Below, in pieces: positions 46,565 to 55,937 of a DNA stretch of 64,000 bases. How positions within the stretch are numbered: the first letter of the stretch is position 1; every line of letters starts with the position of its first letter. The notes below the pieces were generated by a model that ran no database searches, was not told where the DNA came from, and saw only the letters and a list, made by a program, of their open reading frames with translations. This DNA is from Halopseudomonas formosensis. Lineage in GTDB: Bacteria; Pseudomonadota; Gammaproteobacteria; Pseudomonadales; Pseudomonadaceae. Both the position numbers and the translations under genes were made by a program. Location of the stretch: assembly GCF_900115905.1 (NCBI RefSeq), contig NZ_FOYD01000006.1, forward strand, positions 1-64,000. The letters run 5' to 3'.

Positions 46565-47242
46565 ATGCCCAACAATCCCTTTCTGAACCTGTTCGGTCGC
46601 TCCCCCATCGGGCCGATGCAGCGACACATGGCCAAGGCACACGAATGCGCAGCGCAGCTGATTCCCTTTATCGATGCCCTGATGGCGGAGGATTGGGTCG
46701 AGGCCGAGCGCATCCAGCAGCAGATATCCCACCTTGAACGCGAAGCCGATCAGATGAAGAAGAATATTCGCGTCAGTCTGCCCAACAGTCTTTTCCTTTC
46801 GGTTCCCCGCTCGGATCTGCTGGAGCTGCTCAGTGTACAGGACAAAGTAGCCAACCGCGCCAAGGATATCGCCGGGTTGATGCTGGGCCGCAAGATGAAG
46901 ATTCATCCGGATGTGCAGCCCGCATTCAGAAGCTTCGTGGTTCGCTCCGTGGACGCTTCTGCCCAGGCTCTGAAGGCCATTGGCGAGTTGAGCGATCTGA
47001 TGGAAACCAGCTTCGCAGGCCGTGAGGTCAAGCTGGTGGAGAATCTGATCGATGAACTGGAGCGCATCGAGCATGATACCGACGAGATGCAGATCAAACT
47101 GCGGGCCGCGCTCTACCAGCGCGAAGCCGTATTGCCCCCGGTGGACGTGATGTTCACCTACCAGGTCATCGAGTGGATCGGTGATGTGGCGGACCGGGCA
47201 GAGCGGGTAGGGAACCGCCTGGGAATCATCATGGCCCGCTGA
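46565..47242 (+). CDS. DUF47 (TIGR00153) phosphate-transport accessory protein
   Basis: A 225-residue helical protein distantly related to PhoU, starting MPNNPFLNLFGRSPIGPMQ. DUF47 proteins are commonly encoded beside Pit transporters and are thought to regulate them. The ATG at 46565 matches the family; the frame extends upstream to 46514. pit follows after 37 bases. Confidence 0.9.
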   Translation: MPNNPFLNLFGRSPIGPMQRHMAKAHECAAQLIPFIDALMAEDWVEAERIQQQISHLEREADQMKKNIRVSLPNSLFLSVPRSDLLELLSVQDKVANRAKDIAGLMLGRKMKIHPDVQPAFRSFVVRSVDASAQALKAIGELSDLMETSFAGREVKLVENLIDELERIEHDTDEMQIKLRAALYQREAVLPPVDVMFTYQVIEWIGDVADRAERVGNRLGIIMAR

Positions 47243-47279
47243 CGGGTCACCTTACTTCAATCCAAATGAGTTCTGACTT

Positions 47280-48530
47280 ATGACCCTGATAGCAGAATAT
47301 GGCACCATCCTGCTGGTGCTGGCCTGCCTGTTCGGTTTCTTCATGGCCTGGGGCGTCGGCGCCAACGACGTGGCCAATGCCATGGGCACCTCGGTCGGCT
47401 CCCGGGCCCTGACCATCAAGCAGGCGATTCTTATCGCCATGGTCTTCGAGTTCCTCGGCGCCTACCTGGCCGGGGGTTCCGTGACCCAGACCATCCGCAG
47501 CGGCATCGTCGACTCCTCGATGATCGGCCCGGAGCAGATGATCTTCGGCATGCTGGCCGCGCTGCTGGCAGCGGGTACCTGGTTGCTGATCGCGTCCATC
47601 AAGGGCTGGCCGGTCTCCACCACGCACTCGATCATCGGCGCCGTGATCGGCTTTGCCGCGGTCGGCGTATCAGTGGAGTCGGTGCACTGGGGCGGCGTCG
47701 TGCCGATCGTGTCCAGCTGGATCATCTCGCCCCTGCTGGCGGGGAGCATCTCCTTCATGATCTTCGTCACGGTGCACAAGCTTATCCTGGATACGGATAA
47801 CCCCTTCGCCAATGCCAAGCGCTACATTCCCATCTACATGTTCGCGGTGGGTTTCATCATTGCCCTGATGACCCTGACCAAGGGCCTCAAGCACGTTGGT
47901 CTGGACCTGAACAATGTGGAAAGTTTCGGCCTGTCACTGCTGTCCGGTACGGTGGTGACCGTCCTCGGCGTCGCGCTGATGAGCCGCATCAAGGAGGAAC
48001 AGGATGACAGCCGGCACCTGCAGGGAGTGGAGCGGGTCTTTGCCATCCTGATGATCTTCACCGCCTGCTCCATGGCCTTTGCCCACGGCTCCAATGACGT
48101 GGCCAACGCCGTCGGGCCGCTGGCAGCCATCGTCGGTGTGCTGCAGTCGGGCACCATCCAGCCGCAATCCACCGTGCCGGGCTGGGTACTGCTGCTGGGC
48201 GCCCTGGGCATCGTGGTGGGTCTGATCACCTACGGCTACCGGGTCATCGCCACCATCGGCAAGCACATCACCGAACTGACCCCCAGCCGCGGTTTTGCCG
48301 CAGAGCTCGCTGCCGCCTCCACCGTGGTCGGCGCCTCCGGTCTGGGTCTGCCGATTTCCACCACCCACACGCTGGTCGGTGCCATTCTCGGGGTCGGCAT
48401 GGCCCGGGGTATTGCCGCACTCAACCTGCGGGTCATCGGTACCATCTTCACCTCCTGGGTAGTGACCCTGCCCGCTGGCGCCATTCTGTCGATCATCTAC
48501 TTCCTGATCTTCTCGGCCATTTTCGGCTGA
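47280..48530 (+). CDS. pit: Low-affinity inorganic phosphate transporter
   Basis: A 416-residue inner-membrane protein of the PiT (PHO4) family, which imports phosphate, usually as a metal-phosphate complex with H+ or Na+. The two family signature repeats are GANDVANAMGTSVGSRAL (near residue 27) and HGSNDVANAVGPLAA (near 264). About ten membrane segments. It forms an operon with the DUF47 gene. Confidence 0.93.
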   Translation: MTLIAEYGTILLVLACLFGFFMAWGVGANDVANAMGTSVGSRALTIKQAILIAMVFEFLGAYLAGGSVTQTIRSGIVDSSMIGPEQMIFGMLAALLAAGTWLLIASIKGWPVSTTHSIIGAVIGFAAVGVSVESVHWGGVVPIVSSWIISPLLAGSISFMIFVTVHKLILDTDNPFANAKRYIPIYMFAVGFIIALMTLTKGLKHVGLDLNNVESFGLSLLSGTVVTVLGVALMSRIKEEQDDSRHLQGVERVFAILMIFTACSMAFAHGSNDVANAVGPLAAIVGVLQSGTIQPQSTVPGWVLLLGALGIVVGLITYGYRVIATIGKHITELTPSRGFAAELAAASTVVGASGLGLPISTTHTLVGAILGVGMARGIAALNLRVIGTIFTSWVVTLPAGAILSIIYFLIFSAIFG

Positions 48531-48570
48531 CGCCGGCGCCCGACTGACGTAAGCTGCTGTTTCAGCTACG

Positions 48571-48600
48571 ACCCTGTGGTCAGCACCACGACCGCAGGGT
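48571..48600 (+). other. Hairpin between pit and argE
   Basis: ACCCTGTGGTC (48571-48581) and GACCGCAGGGT (48590-48600) form a stem with one mismatch, ending 18 bases before argE. It has no T-run. It could be a weak terminator for pit or shape the argE leader. Confidence 0.45.
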
Positions 48601-48618
48601 GTTCAGTCAGGAGTTGCC

Positions 48619-49764
48619 ATGTCCCTCCCCTCCCTCAAGGCGCAGTTCGCCGCCCTGCTGCAGACCCCCTCGATCAGCTGTACCCAGCCCGAGCTTGACC
48701 AGTCCAACCTGCCGGTCATTCACCTGCTGGCGGACTGGCTCGACCAGCTCGGCTTCGACTGCCGCATCCAGCCCGTGCCGGGCGCGCCGGGCAAGGCCAA
48801 TCTGATCGCCACCCTGGGCAGCGGTCCCGGCGGACTGGTGCTGGCAGGCCATACCGATACAGTGCCCTGCAATCCCGAGCGCTGGCAGCACGACCCCTTC
48901 AGCCTGACCGAGGCCGACGGCCGCTGGTACGGCCTGGGCAGCTGCGACATGAAGGGCTTCTTCCCGCTGATCATCGAGGCCCTGCGGCCATTGCTCGACC
49001 AGCCGCTGAAGCAGCCGCTGATCATCCTCGCCACCGCCGACGAGGAAAGCGCCATGGGCGGCGCCCAGGCACTGGTGGCGGACGATCTGCTCGGTGCCCG
49101 CCATGCGGTGATCGGTGAACCCACCGGGCTGCAGCCGATCCGCATCCACAAGGGCATCCTGATGGAGCGGGTGGATATCATCGGTCAGGCCGGACATTCC
49201 TCCGACCCGAGCCTGGGACGCAACGCCATCGAGGCGATGCACCAGGTCATCAGCGAGCTGCTGGAGCTGCGTCGCAGCTGGCAGGCGCAATGGCACAATC
49301 CCTTGTTCAGCGTACCTACCCCGACCCTGAACCTGGGCTGCATCCACGGCGGCGACAACCCCAACCGCATCTGCGGTCGCTGCGCCCTGGAGTTCGATCT
49401 GCGTCCCCTGCCCGGGATGGATCCGGATGCCCTGCGCGCGGCCATCGCCCAGCGCCTGGCAGTGGTGGCCGAACGGCACCGAGTGGAGATCGATTACCAG
49501 CCCCTGTTCCCCGGTGTCGCACCGCTGGATACCCCGGCCAGTGCCGAGATCGTCCGGGCCTGTGAACAGCTCACCGGCTACAGTGCCGGCAGCGTCGCCT
49601 TCGCCACCGAAGGCCCCTACCTCAACCAGCTCGGCCTGCAGACAGTGATCCTCGGTCCCGGCGACATCGCCCAGGCGCACCAGCCGGATGAGTACCTGGC
49701 GATGGAGCGGATCGAGCCCACGGTCAGGGTGCTGCGGGAACTGATCGGGCGGTTTTGCTTGTAG
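48619..49764 (+). CDS. argE: Acetylornithine deacetylase
   Basis: A 381-residue M20-family metallohydrolase that removes the acetyl group from N-acetylornithine (fifth step of the linear arginine pathway). Metal-binding and catalytic motifs: AGHTDTVP, GSCDMKGF and ATADEESAMGG, then GEPTGL. Length is standard for ArgE. CAGGAG lies before the ATG. argA is 1.8 kb downstream, separated by amn. Confidence 0.92.
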   Translation: MSLPSLKAQFAALLQTPSISCTQPELDQSNLPVIHLLADWLDQLGFDCRIQPVPGAPGKANLIATLGSGPGGLVLAGHTDTVPCNPERWQHDPFSLTEADGRWYGLGSCDMKGFFPLIIEALRPLLDQPLKQPLIILATADEESAMGGAQALVADDLLGARHAVIGEPTGLQPIRIHKGILMERVDIIGQAGHSSDPSLGRNAIEAMHQVISELLELRRSWQAQWHNPLFSVPTPTLNLGCIHGGDNPNRICGRCALEFDLRPLPGMDPDALRAAIAQRLAVVAERHRVEIDYQPLFPGVAPLDTPASAEIVRACEQLTGYSAGSVAFATEGPYLNQLGLQTVILGPGDIAQAHQPDEYLAMERIEPTVRVLRELIGRFCL

Positions 49765-49767
49765 CAT

Positions 49768-49925
49768 CCCCTCTCCCCGGCCCACTACTCGCCCCCTCGG
49801 GCCAGCTGGCCGTTCTGCGCAGCGCCTGTCGCGCCAAGGGAGGGATGTCTTCAGCAGAGCGCCTGCGGTTCCTGCTGGCAAAGGCTGCTCCCTCTCCCCC
49901 GGCGGGAGAGGGCCGGGGAGAGGGG
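49768..49925. repeat. 158-bp element with 15-bp terminal inverted repeats
   Basis: CCCCTCTCCCCGGCC (49768-49782) is a perfect inverted match of GGCCGGGGAGAGGGG (49911-49925). Just inside the right end, CCCTCTCCC (49890-49898) and GGGAGAGGG (49904-49912) make a second 9-bp palindrome. The element fills the gap between argE and amn, starting 4 bases beyond one stop codon and ending 8 bases before the other. No target-site duplication is evident. It resembles the widespread CCCTCTCCC palindromic repeats of proteobacteria and has MITE-like form. Confidence 0.65.
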
Positions 49926-49932
49926 GAAGCGA

Positions 49933-51405
49933 CTAGCGAAACAACGGCTCGTCAAAACTGCGCAACTTGCGCGAGTGCAGGCTCCCCACCTGACTGCGCA
50001 GCAACTCCAGCGCCGCAATGCCTATGTGCAGATGCTGGGCCACCGCCCGCTCGTAGAAGGCCCCGGCCGCCCCAGGCAGCTTCAGCTCGCTGTGCAGCGG
50101 CTTGTCCGACACGCACAGCAGGGTGCCGTAGGGAACCCGCAGCCGGTAGCCCTGGGCGGCGATGGTGCCGCTTTCCATATCCACCGCCACCGCCCGGGAC
50201 AGGTTGATCAGCGGCCGCTCCTGGGCCCAGCGCAGTTCCCAGTTGCGGTCATCGTAGGTCAGTACCGTGCCGGTACGCAGGCGCCCCTTGAGGGCGTCGC
50301 CGCGGTCGCCGGTCACCTCGGCGGCGGCCTCCTGCAGGGCCTGCTGCACCTCGGCCAGCGCCGGCAGCGGAATATGCGGTGGCAACACCCGGTCGAGAAT
50401 GCCGTCGCGGCGCATGTAGGCGTGGGCCAGCACGTAGTCGCCGATGGTCTGCGACTGACGCAGTCCGCCGCAGTGGCCGATCATCAGCCAGCAATGGGGG
50501 CGCAGCACCGCCAGGTGGTCGGTGATGTTCTTGGCATTGGACGGGCCGACGCCGATGTTGACCAGGGTGATGCCGTCGCCGTCGGCGGCCTCCAGGTGGT
50601 AGGCCGGCATCTGGTACTTGTGCCAGACCACACTGTCGAGCACCGCCTGCATCTCGCCCTCGGGCATGCCCCGCTCGACCACCACGTTACCGGGCAGCAC
50701 CAGGCGGCAGAAGCGCGACTGGCCCAGCAGCATGTCCAGCCCGTGGCGGATGAACTGGTCCACATACCTGTGGTAGTTGGTCAGCAGTATCCACGGCTGG
50801 ACATGGCGCCAGTCGGTACCGGTGTAATGCACCAGCCGGCGCAGGGAGAAGTCCACCCGCGCCGCATCGAACAGCGCCAGTGGCAGCGGGTCGCTGCTGG
50901 CCCAGTCCAGCAGGCCGTCGGCGACGCCATCGCTGGTCGCCGACAGGTCGGTACTGGGAAACACCCGGGCCAGCTCGGCGGCAGTCACGCCGGAACCGGC
51001 CAGTTCATCGCCCTGCTCCACGACATAGGGATAGGGAATCGCCTGTTGACTGACACCGACCTCCAGCCGCACCTTGAAGTCCCGGGTCAGCGGGCCCAGC
51101 TGTTCCAGCAGATAGCCGCGAAAGGCCTGCGGGTGGGTGATGGTGGCGGCATAGGTGCCGGGCACCTGTAATCTCGCCCAGGCGCGCACGCTGCTGGGCG
51201 CCGGGTCGTCGCCGTCCCAGACAAGGCGCAGTTCGGGATAGCGGAACAGCGCCAGCTGCGAAGCGCTGGGCCGGGTGCGATCGCGCAGGTAACCCCTGAG
51301 CGCCTCGGACAGCGCCTGAACCGCCTGATCATAGAGGGCGGCCAGCTGGTCCACGGCCTCTTCGGGGGTGTGCACCACTCTGAATTGTTCGGATCCGGTA
51401 CTCAC
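49933..51405 (-). CDS. amn: AMP nucleosidase
   Basis: A 490-residue enzyme that splits AMP to adenine and ribose-5-phosphate. The N-terminal AMP-nucleosidase-specific domain (about 1-170) precedes a phosphorylase-like catalytic domain with LVNIGVGPSNAKN, GHCGGLR and the AVDMESGTIAAQGY motif that binds ribose. Full length. It is antisense to argE and argA and lies between them. Confidence 0.94.
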   Translation of the reverse strand: MSTGSEQFRVVHTPEEAVDQLAALYDQAVQALSEALRGYLRDRTRPSASQLALFRYPELRLVWDGDDPAPSSVRAWARLQVPGTYAATITHPQAFRGYLLEQLGPLTRDFKVRLEVGVSQQAIPYPYVVEQGDELAGSGVTAAELARVFPSTDLSATSDGVADGLLDWASSDPLPLALFDAARVDFSLRRLVHYTGTDWRHVQPWILLTNYHRYVDQFIRHGLDMLLGQSRFCRLVLPGNVVVERGMPEGEMQAVLDSVVWHKYQMPAYHLEAADGDGITLVNIGVGPSNAKNITDHLAVLRPHCWLMIGHCGGLRQSQTIGDYVLAHAYMRRDGILDRVLPPHIPLPALAEVQQALQEAAAEVTGDRGDALKGRLRTGTVLTYDDRNWELRWAQERPLINLSRAVAVDMESGTIAAQGYRLRVPYGTLLCVSDKPLHSELKLPGAAGAFYERAVAQHLHIGIAALELLRSQVGSLHSRKLRSFDEPLFR

Positions 51406-51539
51406 GTCATTGCCCCTTGCACAGTATCGATACCCTTCTATCTTGCCTGTGTTTCAGTCTCGTGGCACGCCCGCAGGCCCCGACCTTGATGCCCGCCCCT
51501 GATTGTCTCTACACTGGCATTTTTCCACGGAACAGCAGC

Positions 51540-52823
51540 ATGTCCGATTACGTCAAGTGGTTCCGCCACTCCACGCCCTACATCAACACCCACCGCGACC
51601 GTACCTTCGTGGTGTTGCTGCCGGGCGAGGCCATCGCGCACCCGAACTTCAACAACATCATCAATGACATCATGCTGCTCAGCACCCTGGGCGTGCGGCT
51701 GGTGCTGGTGCACGGTTCGCGTCCGCAGATCGAGGAACGTCTGGCGGCCCGCGGCATGACCTCGCGCTTCCACAATGACCTGCGCATTACCGACAGCGAT
51801 ACCCTGGGCTGCGTGATGGATGCGGTGGGCAGCCTGCGCATCGCCATCGAGGCGCGCCTGTGCACACTGGCCGGTCAGGGCAGCCGGCTGCGCGTGGTCT
51901 CCGGCAACTTTGTCACTGCCAAGCCGATCGGCGTGATCGACGGGGTGGACCTGCACCATACCGGCGAGGTCCGGCGCATCGACCGCAAGGGCATCAGTCG
52001 CCACCTGGATGATGCCTCCATAGTACTGCTGTCCTCCATGGGCTATTCGCCCACCGGCGAGGTATTCAATCTGGCCTGCGAGGATGTGGCCATCAGCACG
52101 GCGGCGGCACTGGAAGCGGACAAGCTGATCCTGTTCGGGCCGGACACCGGCATCTTCGATACCGACGGCCAGCTGCTGCGCGAACTCAAGCCCAGCCGCG
52201 CGCTGCCGCTGATCGAGGCGCTGGGCAACAGCCTGCCCGGCTCGCTGCTCAGCGCCGCCTGCAAGGCCTGCAACGCCGGGCTGCGGCGCAGCCACATCAT
52301 CAGCTACGCCGACGACGGCGCCATGCTCACCGAGCTGTTCACCCGTGACGGGGGCGGCACCCTGGTGACCCAGGAGCCCTTCGAGAAGATCCGCCGGGCC
52401 CATATCGACGATGTGGCCGGCCTGCTGGATCTGCTGCGTCCGCTGGAACAGGCGGGCATCCTGGTGCGCCGCTCCCGGGAGGTCCTGGAAACCGAGATCG
52501 ACCAGTTCACCCTGATCGAACGTGACGGCATGATCATCGGCTGCGCCGCCCTCTACCCGCTGGACGAGCAGAGCGCCGAGCTGGCCTGCGTCGCCATCCA
52601 CCCGGACTATCGCCACGGCGGGCGCGGCGACCAGCTGCTGGAACATATCGAGGCCGAAGCCAGACGCCGCTCGCTGACCCGGCTGTTCGTGCTTACCACA
52701 CGTACCGCGCACTGGTTCCGCGAACGCGGCTTCGAGCCCAGCTCGGTGGAGCGCCTGCCCCAGCAACGTGCCCAGCTGTACAACTACCAGCGCAACTCCA
52801 AGGTGTTCGAGAAGAACCTGTAA
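51540..52823 (+). CDS. argA: N-acetylglutamate synthase
   Basis: A 427-residue enzyme for the first step of arginine synthesis. It has an amino-acid-kinase-like domain (about 1-290; LVLVHGSRPQIEERL) that binds arginine as feedback inhibitor, and a C-terminal GNAT acetyltransferase domain with VAIHPDYRHGGRGDQLL. The ATG at 51540 matches the family N-terminus (MSDYVKWFRHSTPYIN); the frame runs upstream to 51417. Confidence 0.95.
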   Translation: MSDYVKWFRHSTPYINTHRDRTFVVLLPGEAIAHPNFNNIINDIMLLSTLGVRLVLVHGSRPQIEERLAARGMTSRFHNDLRITDSDTLGCVMDAVGSLRIAIEARLCTLAGQGSRLRVVSGNFVTAKPIGVIDGVDLHHTGEVRRIDRKGISRHLDDASIVLLSSMGYSPTGEVFNLACEDVAISTAAALEADKLILFGPDTGIFDTDGQLLRELKPSRALPLIEALGNSLPGSLLSAACKACNAGLRRSHIISYADDGAMLTELFTRDGGGTLVTQEPFEKIRRAHIDDVAGLLDLLRPLEQAGILVRRSREVLETEIDQFTLIERDGMIIGCAALYPLDEQSAELACVAIHPDYRHGGRGDQLLEHIEAEARRRSLTRLFVLTTRTAHWFRERGFEPSSVERLPQQRAQLYNYQRNSKVFEKNL

Positions 52824-52850
52824 CCCGCCGGGTGAGCTGCAGTACTGCCC

Positions 52851-52874
52851 TTCGGCGAGCAGGCGCTCGCCGAA
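52851..52874. repeat. Perfect 10-bp palindrome after argA
   Basis: TTCGGCGAGC (52851-52860) and GCTCGCCGAA (52865-52874) are perfect inverted repeats 4 bases apart. The centre resembles the GGACGAGC family (GAGC-N-GCTC core), so it may be a diverged relative. The rest of the 169-base gap before ilvD holds a looser relative (TCGAACCGGTGCTCGA, near 52897) and no gene. Confidence 0.6.
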
Positions 52875-52992
52875 CCGGCTGCCACGCCGCTCATCGAACC
52901 GGTGCTCGACACTCCCAGCACAAGGCTGCGGCCTTGGCGGCAAATTGGTATGCTAGGCCCATCCCTGCTTCACGCATAACGAGACAGTACCC

Positions 52993-54831
52993 ATGCCTGA
53001 TTACCGTTCCAAGACGTCCACCCATGGCCGCAACATGGCTGGTGCCCGTGCGCTGTGGCGCGCCACCGGCATGAAAGATGAAGACTTCAAGAAGCCGATC
53101 ATCGCCATTGCCAACTCCTTCACCCAGTTCGTGCCGGGTCATGTGCACCTGAAGGACCTGGGTCAGCTGGTGGCGCGCGAGATCGAGAAGGCCGGCGGCG
53201 TGGCCAAGGAATTCAACACCATCGCCGTGGACGACGGTATCGCCATGGGCCATGACGGCATGCTCTACTCCCTGCCCTCGCGGGAGATCATCGCCGACTC
53301 GGTGGAGTACATGGTCAACGCCCACTGCGCCGACGCCATCGTCTGCATCTCCAACTGCGACAAGATCACCCCCGGCATGCTGATGGCCGCCCTGCGCCTG
53401 AACATCCCCGTGGTCTTCGTCTCCGGCGGCCCCATGGAAGCCGGCAAGACCAAGCTGGCCAACCACGGTCTGGATCTGGTCGATGCCATGGTCGCGGCGG
53501 CCGATGACTCCTGCTCCGACGAAACCGTGGCCGAGTATGAACGCAGCGCCTGCCCCACCTGCGGCAGCTGCTCGGGCATGTTCACCGCCAACTCGATGAA
53601 CTGCCTGACCGAGGCCCTGGGCCTGTCCCTGCCGGGCAACGGCTCGACCCTGGCGACCCATGCCGATCGTGAACAGCTGTTCCTGCGGGCCGGCCGCCTG
53701 ATCGTCGATCTGTGCCGCCAGTACTATGCAGAGGGCAATGAGAATGTGCTGCCGCGCAACATCGCCAGCCTCAAGGCCTTCGAGAATGCCATGACCCTGG
53801 ATATCGCCATGGGCGGCTCGACCAATACCATCCTGCATCTGCTGGCCGCAGCCCAGGAAGGCGAAGTCGACTTCGACCTGCGGGATATCGACCAGCTGTC
53901 GCGCAGGGTGCCGCAGCTGTGCAAGGTGGCGCCGAACATCCAGAAGTACCACATGGAAGACGTGCACCGCGCCGGAGGCATCTTCTCCATCCTCGGCGAG
54001 CTGGCCCGAGGCGGCCTGCTGCATACCGACGTCCCCACGGTGCACAGCCCGACCATGGCCGAGGCCATCGCCCGGTGGGATATCACCCAGACCGACGATG
54101 CGGCGGTGCATGAGTTCTTCAAGGCCGGTCCGGCCGGCATCCCGACCCAGACCGCTTTCAGCCAGAATACCCGCTGGCCGAGCCTGGATCTGGACCGCGC
54201 CGAGGGCTGCATCCGCTCGGTGGAGCATGCCTATTCCAGCGAAGGTGGTCTGGCCGTACTGTACGGCAATATCGCGCTGGACGGCTGCGTGGTGAAAACT
54301 GCCGGCGTGGATGAGTCCATCCTGGTATTCGAGGGCAGTGCCCGGGTCTACGAAAGTCAGGACGCCGCAGTGAAGGGTATCCTCTGCGACGAGGTCAAGC
54401 CGGGCGATGTGGTGATCATCCGCTACGAAGGTCCGAAGGGCGGGCCGGGCATGCAGGAAATGCTTTACCCGACCAGCTACCTGAAGTCCAAGGGCCTGGG
54501 CAAGGAATGCGCCCTGCTCACCGACGGCCGCTTCTCCGGCGGCACTTCGGGCCTGTCCATCGGCCACGCCTCACCGGAAGCGGCGTCCGGCGGCGCCATC
54601 GGCCTGATCCGCGACGGCGATCGGATCCTCATCGACATCCCGCAGCGCAGCATCAACCTGCTGGTTTCCGACGAGGAGCTGGCCCAGCGCCGCGCCGAGC
54701 AGGACGCCAAGGGTTGGAAACCCGCCCAGCCGCGCGCCCGCAAGGTCTCCACTGCGCTCAAGGCCTACGCCCTGCTGGCCACCAGTGCCGACAAGGGCGC
54801 GGTGCGCAACAAGGCTCTTCTGGAGGGCTGA
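52993..54831 (+). CDS. ilvD: Dihydroxy-acid dehydratase
   Basis: A 612-residue iron-sulfur enzyme of isoleucine and valine synthesis. Cluster cysteines lie in [11 protein letters not shown] (Cys122) and [17 protein letters not shown]; the N-terminus [19 protein letters not shown] is typical of the E. coli-like [4Fe-4S] form. C-terminal [14 protein letters not shown] is intact. Full length. Confidence 0.96.
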   Translation: MPDYRSKTSTHGRNMAGARALWRATGMKDEDFKKPIIAIANSFTQFVPGHVHLKDLGQLVAREIEKAGGVAKEFNTIAVDDGIAMGHDGMLYSLPSREIIADSVEYMVNAHCADAIVCISNCDKITPGMLMAALRLNIPVVFVSGGPMEAGKTKLANHGLDLVDAMVAAADDSCSDETVAEYERSACPTCGSCSGMFTANSMNCLTEALGLSLPGNGSTLATHADREQLFLRAGRLIVDLCRQYYAEGNENVLPRNIASLKAFENAMTLDIAMGGSTNTILHLLAAAQEGEVDFDLRDIDQLSRRVPQLCKVAPNIQKYHMEDVHRAGGIFSILGELARGGLLHTDVPTVHSPTMAEAIARWDITQTDDAAVHEFFKAGPAGIPTQTAFSQNTRWPSLDLDRAEGCIRSVEHAYSSEGGLAVLYGNIALDGCVVKTAGVDESILVFEGSARVYESQDAAVKGILCDEVKPGDVVIIRYEGPKGGPGMQEMLYPTSYLKSKGLGKECALLTDGRFSGGTSGLSIGHASPEAASGGAIGLIRDGDRILIDIPQRSINLLVSDEELAQRRAEQDAKGWKPAQPRARKVSTALKAYALLATSADKGAVRNKALLEG

Positions 54832-54856
54832 CAGTCGGGGGGCGGAGCAGCGTCTG

Positions 54857-55060
54857 CTACTCCGTCCACAGCTCCCCCAGATCCTGGGCTGCATTCCCCA
54901 GATCCGCCGCCGGTGTACCCGGCGGCTCCTGCTCCAGCGGTTCCAGCTTCACTACCTGTACGGACGACCCTGTCCCCTCCTCCCTCACTGCCGACTGCGT
55001 TGCACTGTCATCCTCGCCGGGAGCGAGCAGCAGCAGCGCGATCAAAAAGGACTTGCCCAT
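54857..55060 (-). CDS. Small acidic putative exported peptide
   Basis: A 67-residue frame starting MGKSFLIALLLLAPGEDD, with a short hydrophobic N-terminus resembling a minimal signal sequence and a strongly acidic remainder ending DLGELWTE. CGGAG stands 6 bases before the ATG at 55060, and the frame is open to 55204. No family is recognised. It is convergent with ilvD and divergent from the pfpI remnant. Real expression is uncertain. Confidence 0.45.
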   Translation of the reverse strand: MGKSFLIALLLLAPGEDDSATQSAVREEGTGSSVQVVKLEPLEQEPPGTPAADLGNAAQDLGELWTE

Positions 55061-55202
55061 GGGCGTCTCCGGAAATGGCGATACCTCTGGAGCATAGACG
55101 ATCCATTGCCCCCCACCCTGCCGGACGACCGATAGGGCGAACTTAGCGTCCATCCCATGGTTCGAAATCCTGTATCCATTTTTCAGATCGAGGAGAACAG
55201 GC

Positions 55203-55421
55203 ATGACTCAAGCACAGCGTGGCAAGCGCGTGGCCATCCTGGCAACCGAAGGTTTTGAGCAGGTAGAGCTGACCGGGCCCAGGGAGGCGCTGGAGAAGGC
55301 CGGCGCCCATTGGGTAGATCAGGAGGTGGTGGTCGACGGCCAGCTGATCAGCAGCCGCAAACCGGACGACATTCCTGCCTTCAGTCAGGCACTGGTCGAG
55401 CAGCTGGCGAGGGCAGGCTGA
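55203..55421 (+). pseudogene. pfpI: PfpI/DJ-1 family gene with in-frame internal deletion
   Basis: A 72-residue frame whose first 35 residues (GKRVAILATEGFEQVELTGP...EKAGA) match the N-terminus of PfpI-type proteins and whose last 37 (HWVDQEVVVDGQLISSRKPD...) match the C-terminus. The central part of about 110 residues, holding the nucleophile elbow (CHGP) and the rest of the core fold, is missing. The joint is near base 55307. The ribosome site (GAGGAG) is intact, so a short product may be made, but it cannot be an active protease/deglycase. The location near ilvD agrees with pfpI in other pseudomonads. Confidence 0.82.
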
Positions 55422-55424
55422 GCA

Positions 55425-55937
55425 TCAGCCAGCCGGTCTGACCCAGGTTTCGAAGCTGTAGGCCGGGGTGTTCCCGGTAGCCGGATGGGCCTCATGCTCA
55501 ATCCGCTCCCAGCCCTCGAAGGCCGGGAACCAGGCATCCCCGGCCACGTCCAGTTCGATACGGGTCAGGTAGATGCGGTCGGCCTGCGGCAGGGCTGCCG
55601 CATACAGCTGACCGCCGCCGATCAGCATGATCTCGTCAACGCCCTGCTGCCGTGCCCACTCCTCGGCTCGGCAAATGGCCGACGGCAGATCGCCGAATAC
55701 CTCGGCCCCCTCCAGCACCAGATCGGGTTGCCTGGTCACCACCAGATTCAGACGCCCCGGCAACGGCCGGCCCAGCGACTCCCAGGTCTTGCGCCCCATG
55801 ATGATGGGCTTGCCCAGGGTCTTCGCCTTGAAGTGCCTGAGATCCTCCGGCAGATGCCAGGGCATCTGATTATCCCGCCCGATCACCCGGTCATGGGCAC
55901 AGGCGGCGATCAGGCACAGCGGCAGCGAACGGGTCAT
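55425..55937 (-). CDS. folA: Dihydrofolate reductase
   Basis: A 170-residue NADPH-dependent enzyme that regenerates tetrahydrofolate. Active-site Asp32 is in [11 protein letters not shown], and [15 protein letters not shown] and [10 protein letters not shown] bind NADPH. The ATG at 55937 overlaps the thyA stop by four bases (ATGA), giving translational coupling of the two partner enzymes. An upstream frame to 56114 lies inside thyA and is ignored. Confidence 0.94.
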   Translation of the reverse strand: MTRSLPLCLIAACAHDRVIGRDNQMPWHLPEDLRHFKAKTLGKPIIMGRKTWESLGRPLPGRLNLVVTRQPDLVLEGAEVFGDLPSAICRAEEWARQQGVDEIMLIGGGQLYAAALPQADRIYLTRIELDVAGDAWFPAFEGWERIEHEAHPATGNTPAYSFETWVRPAG

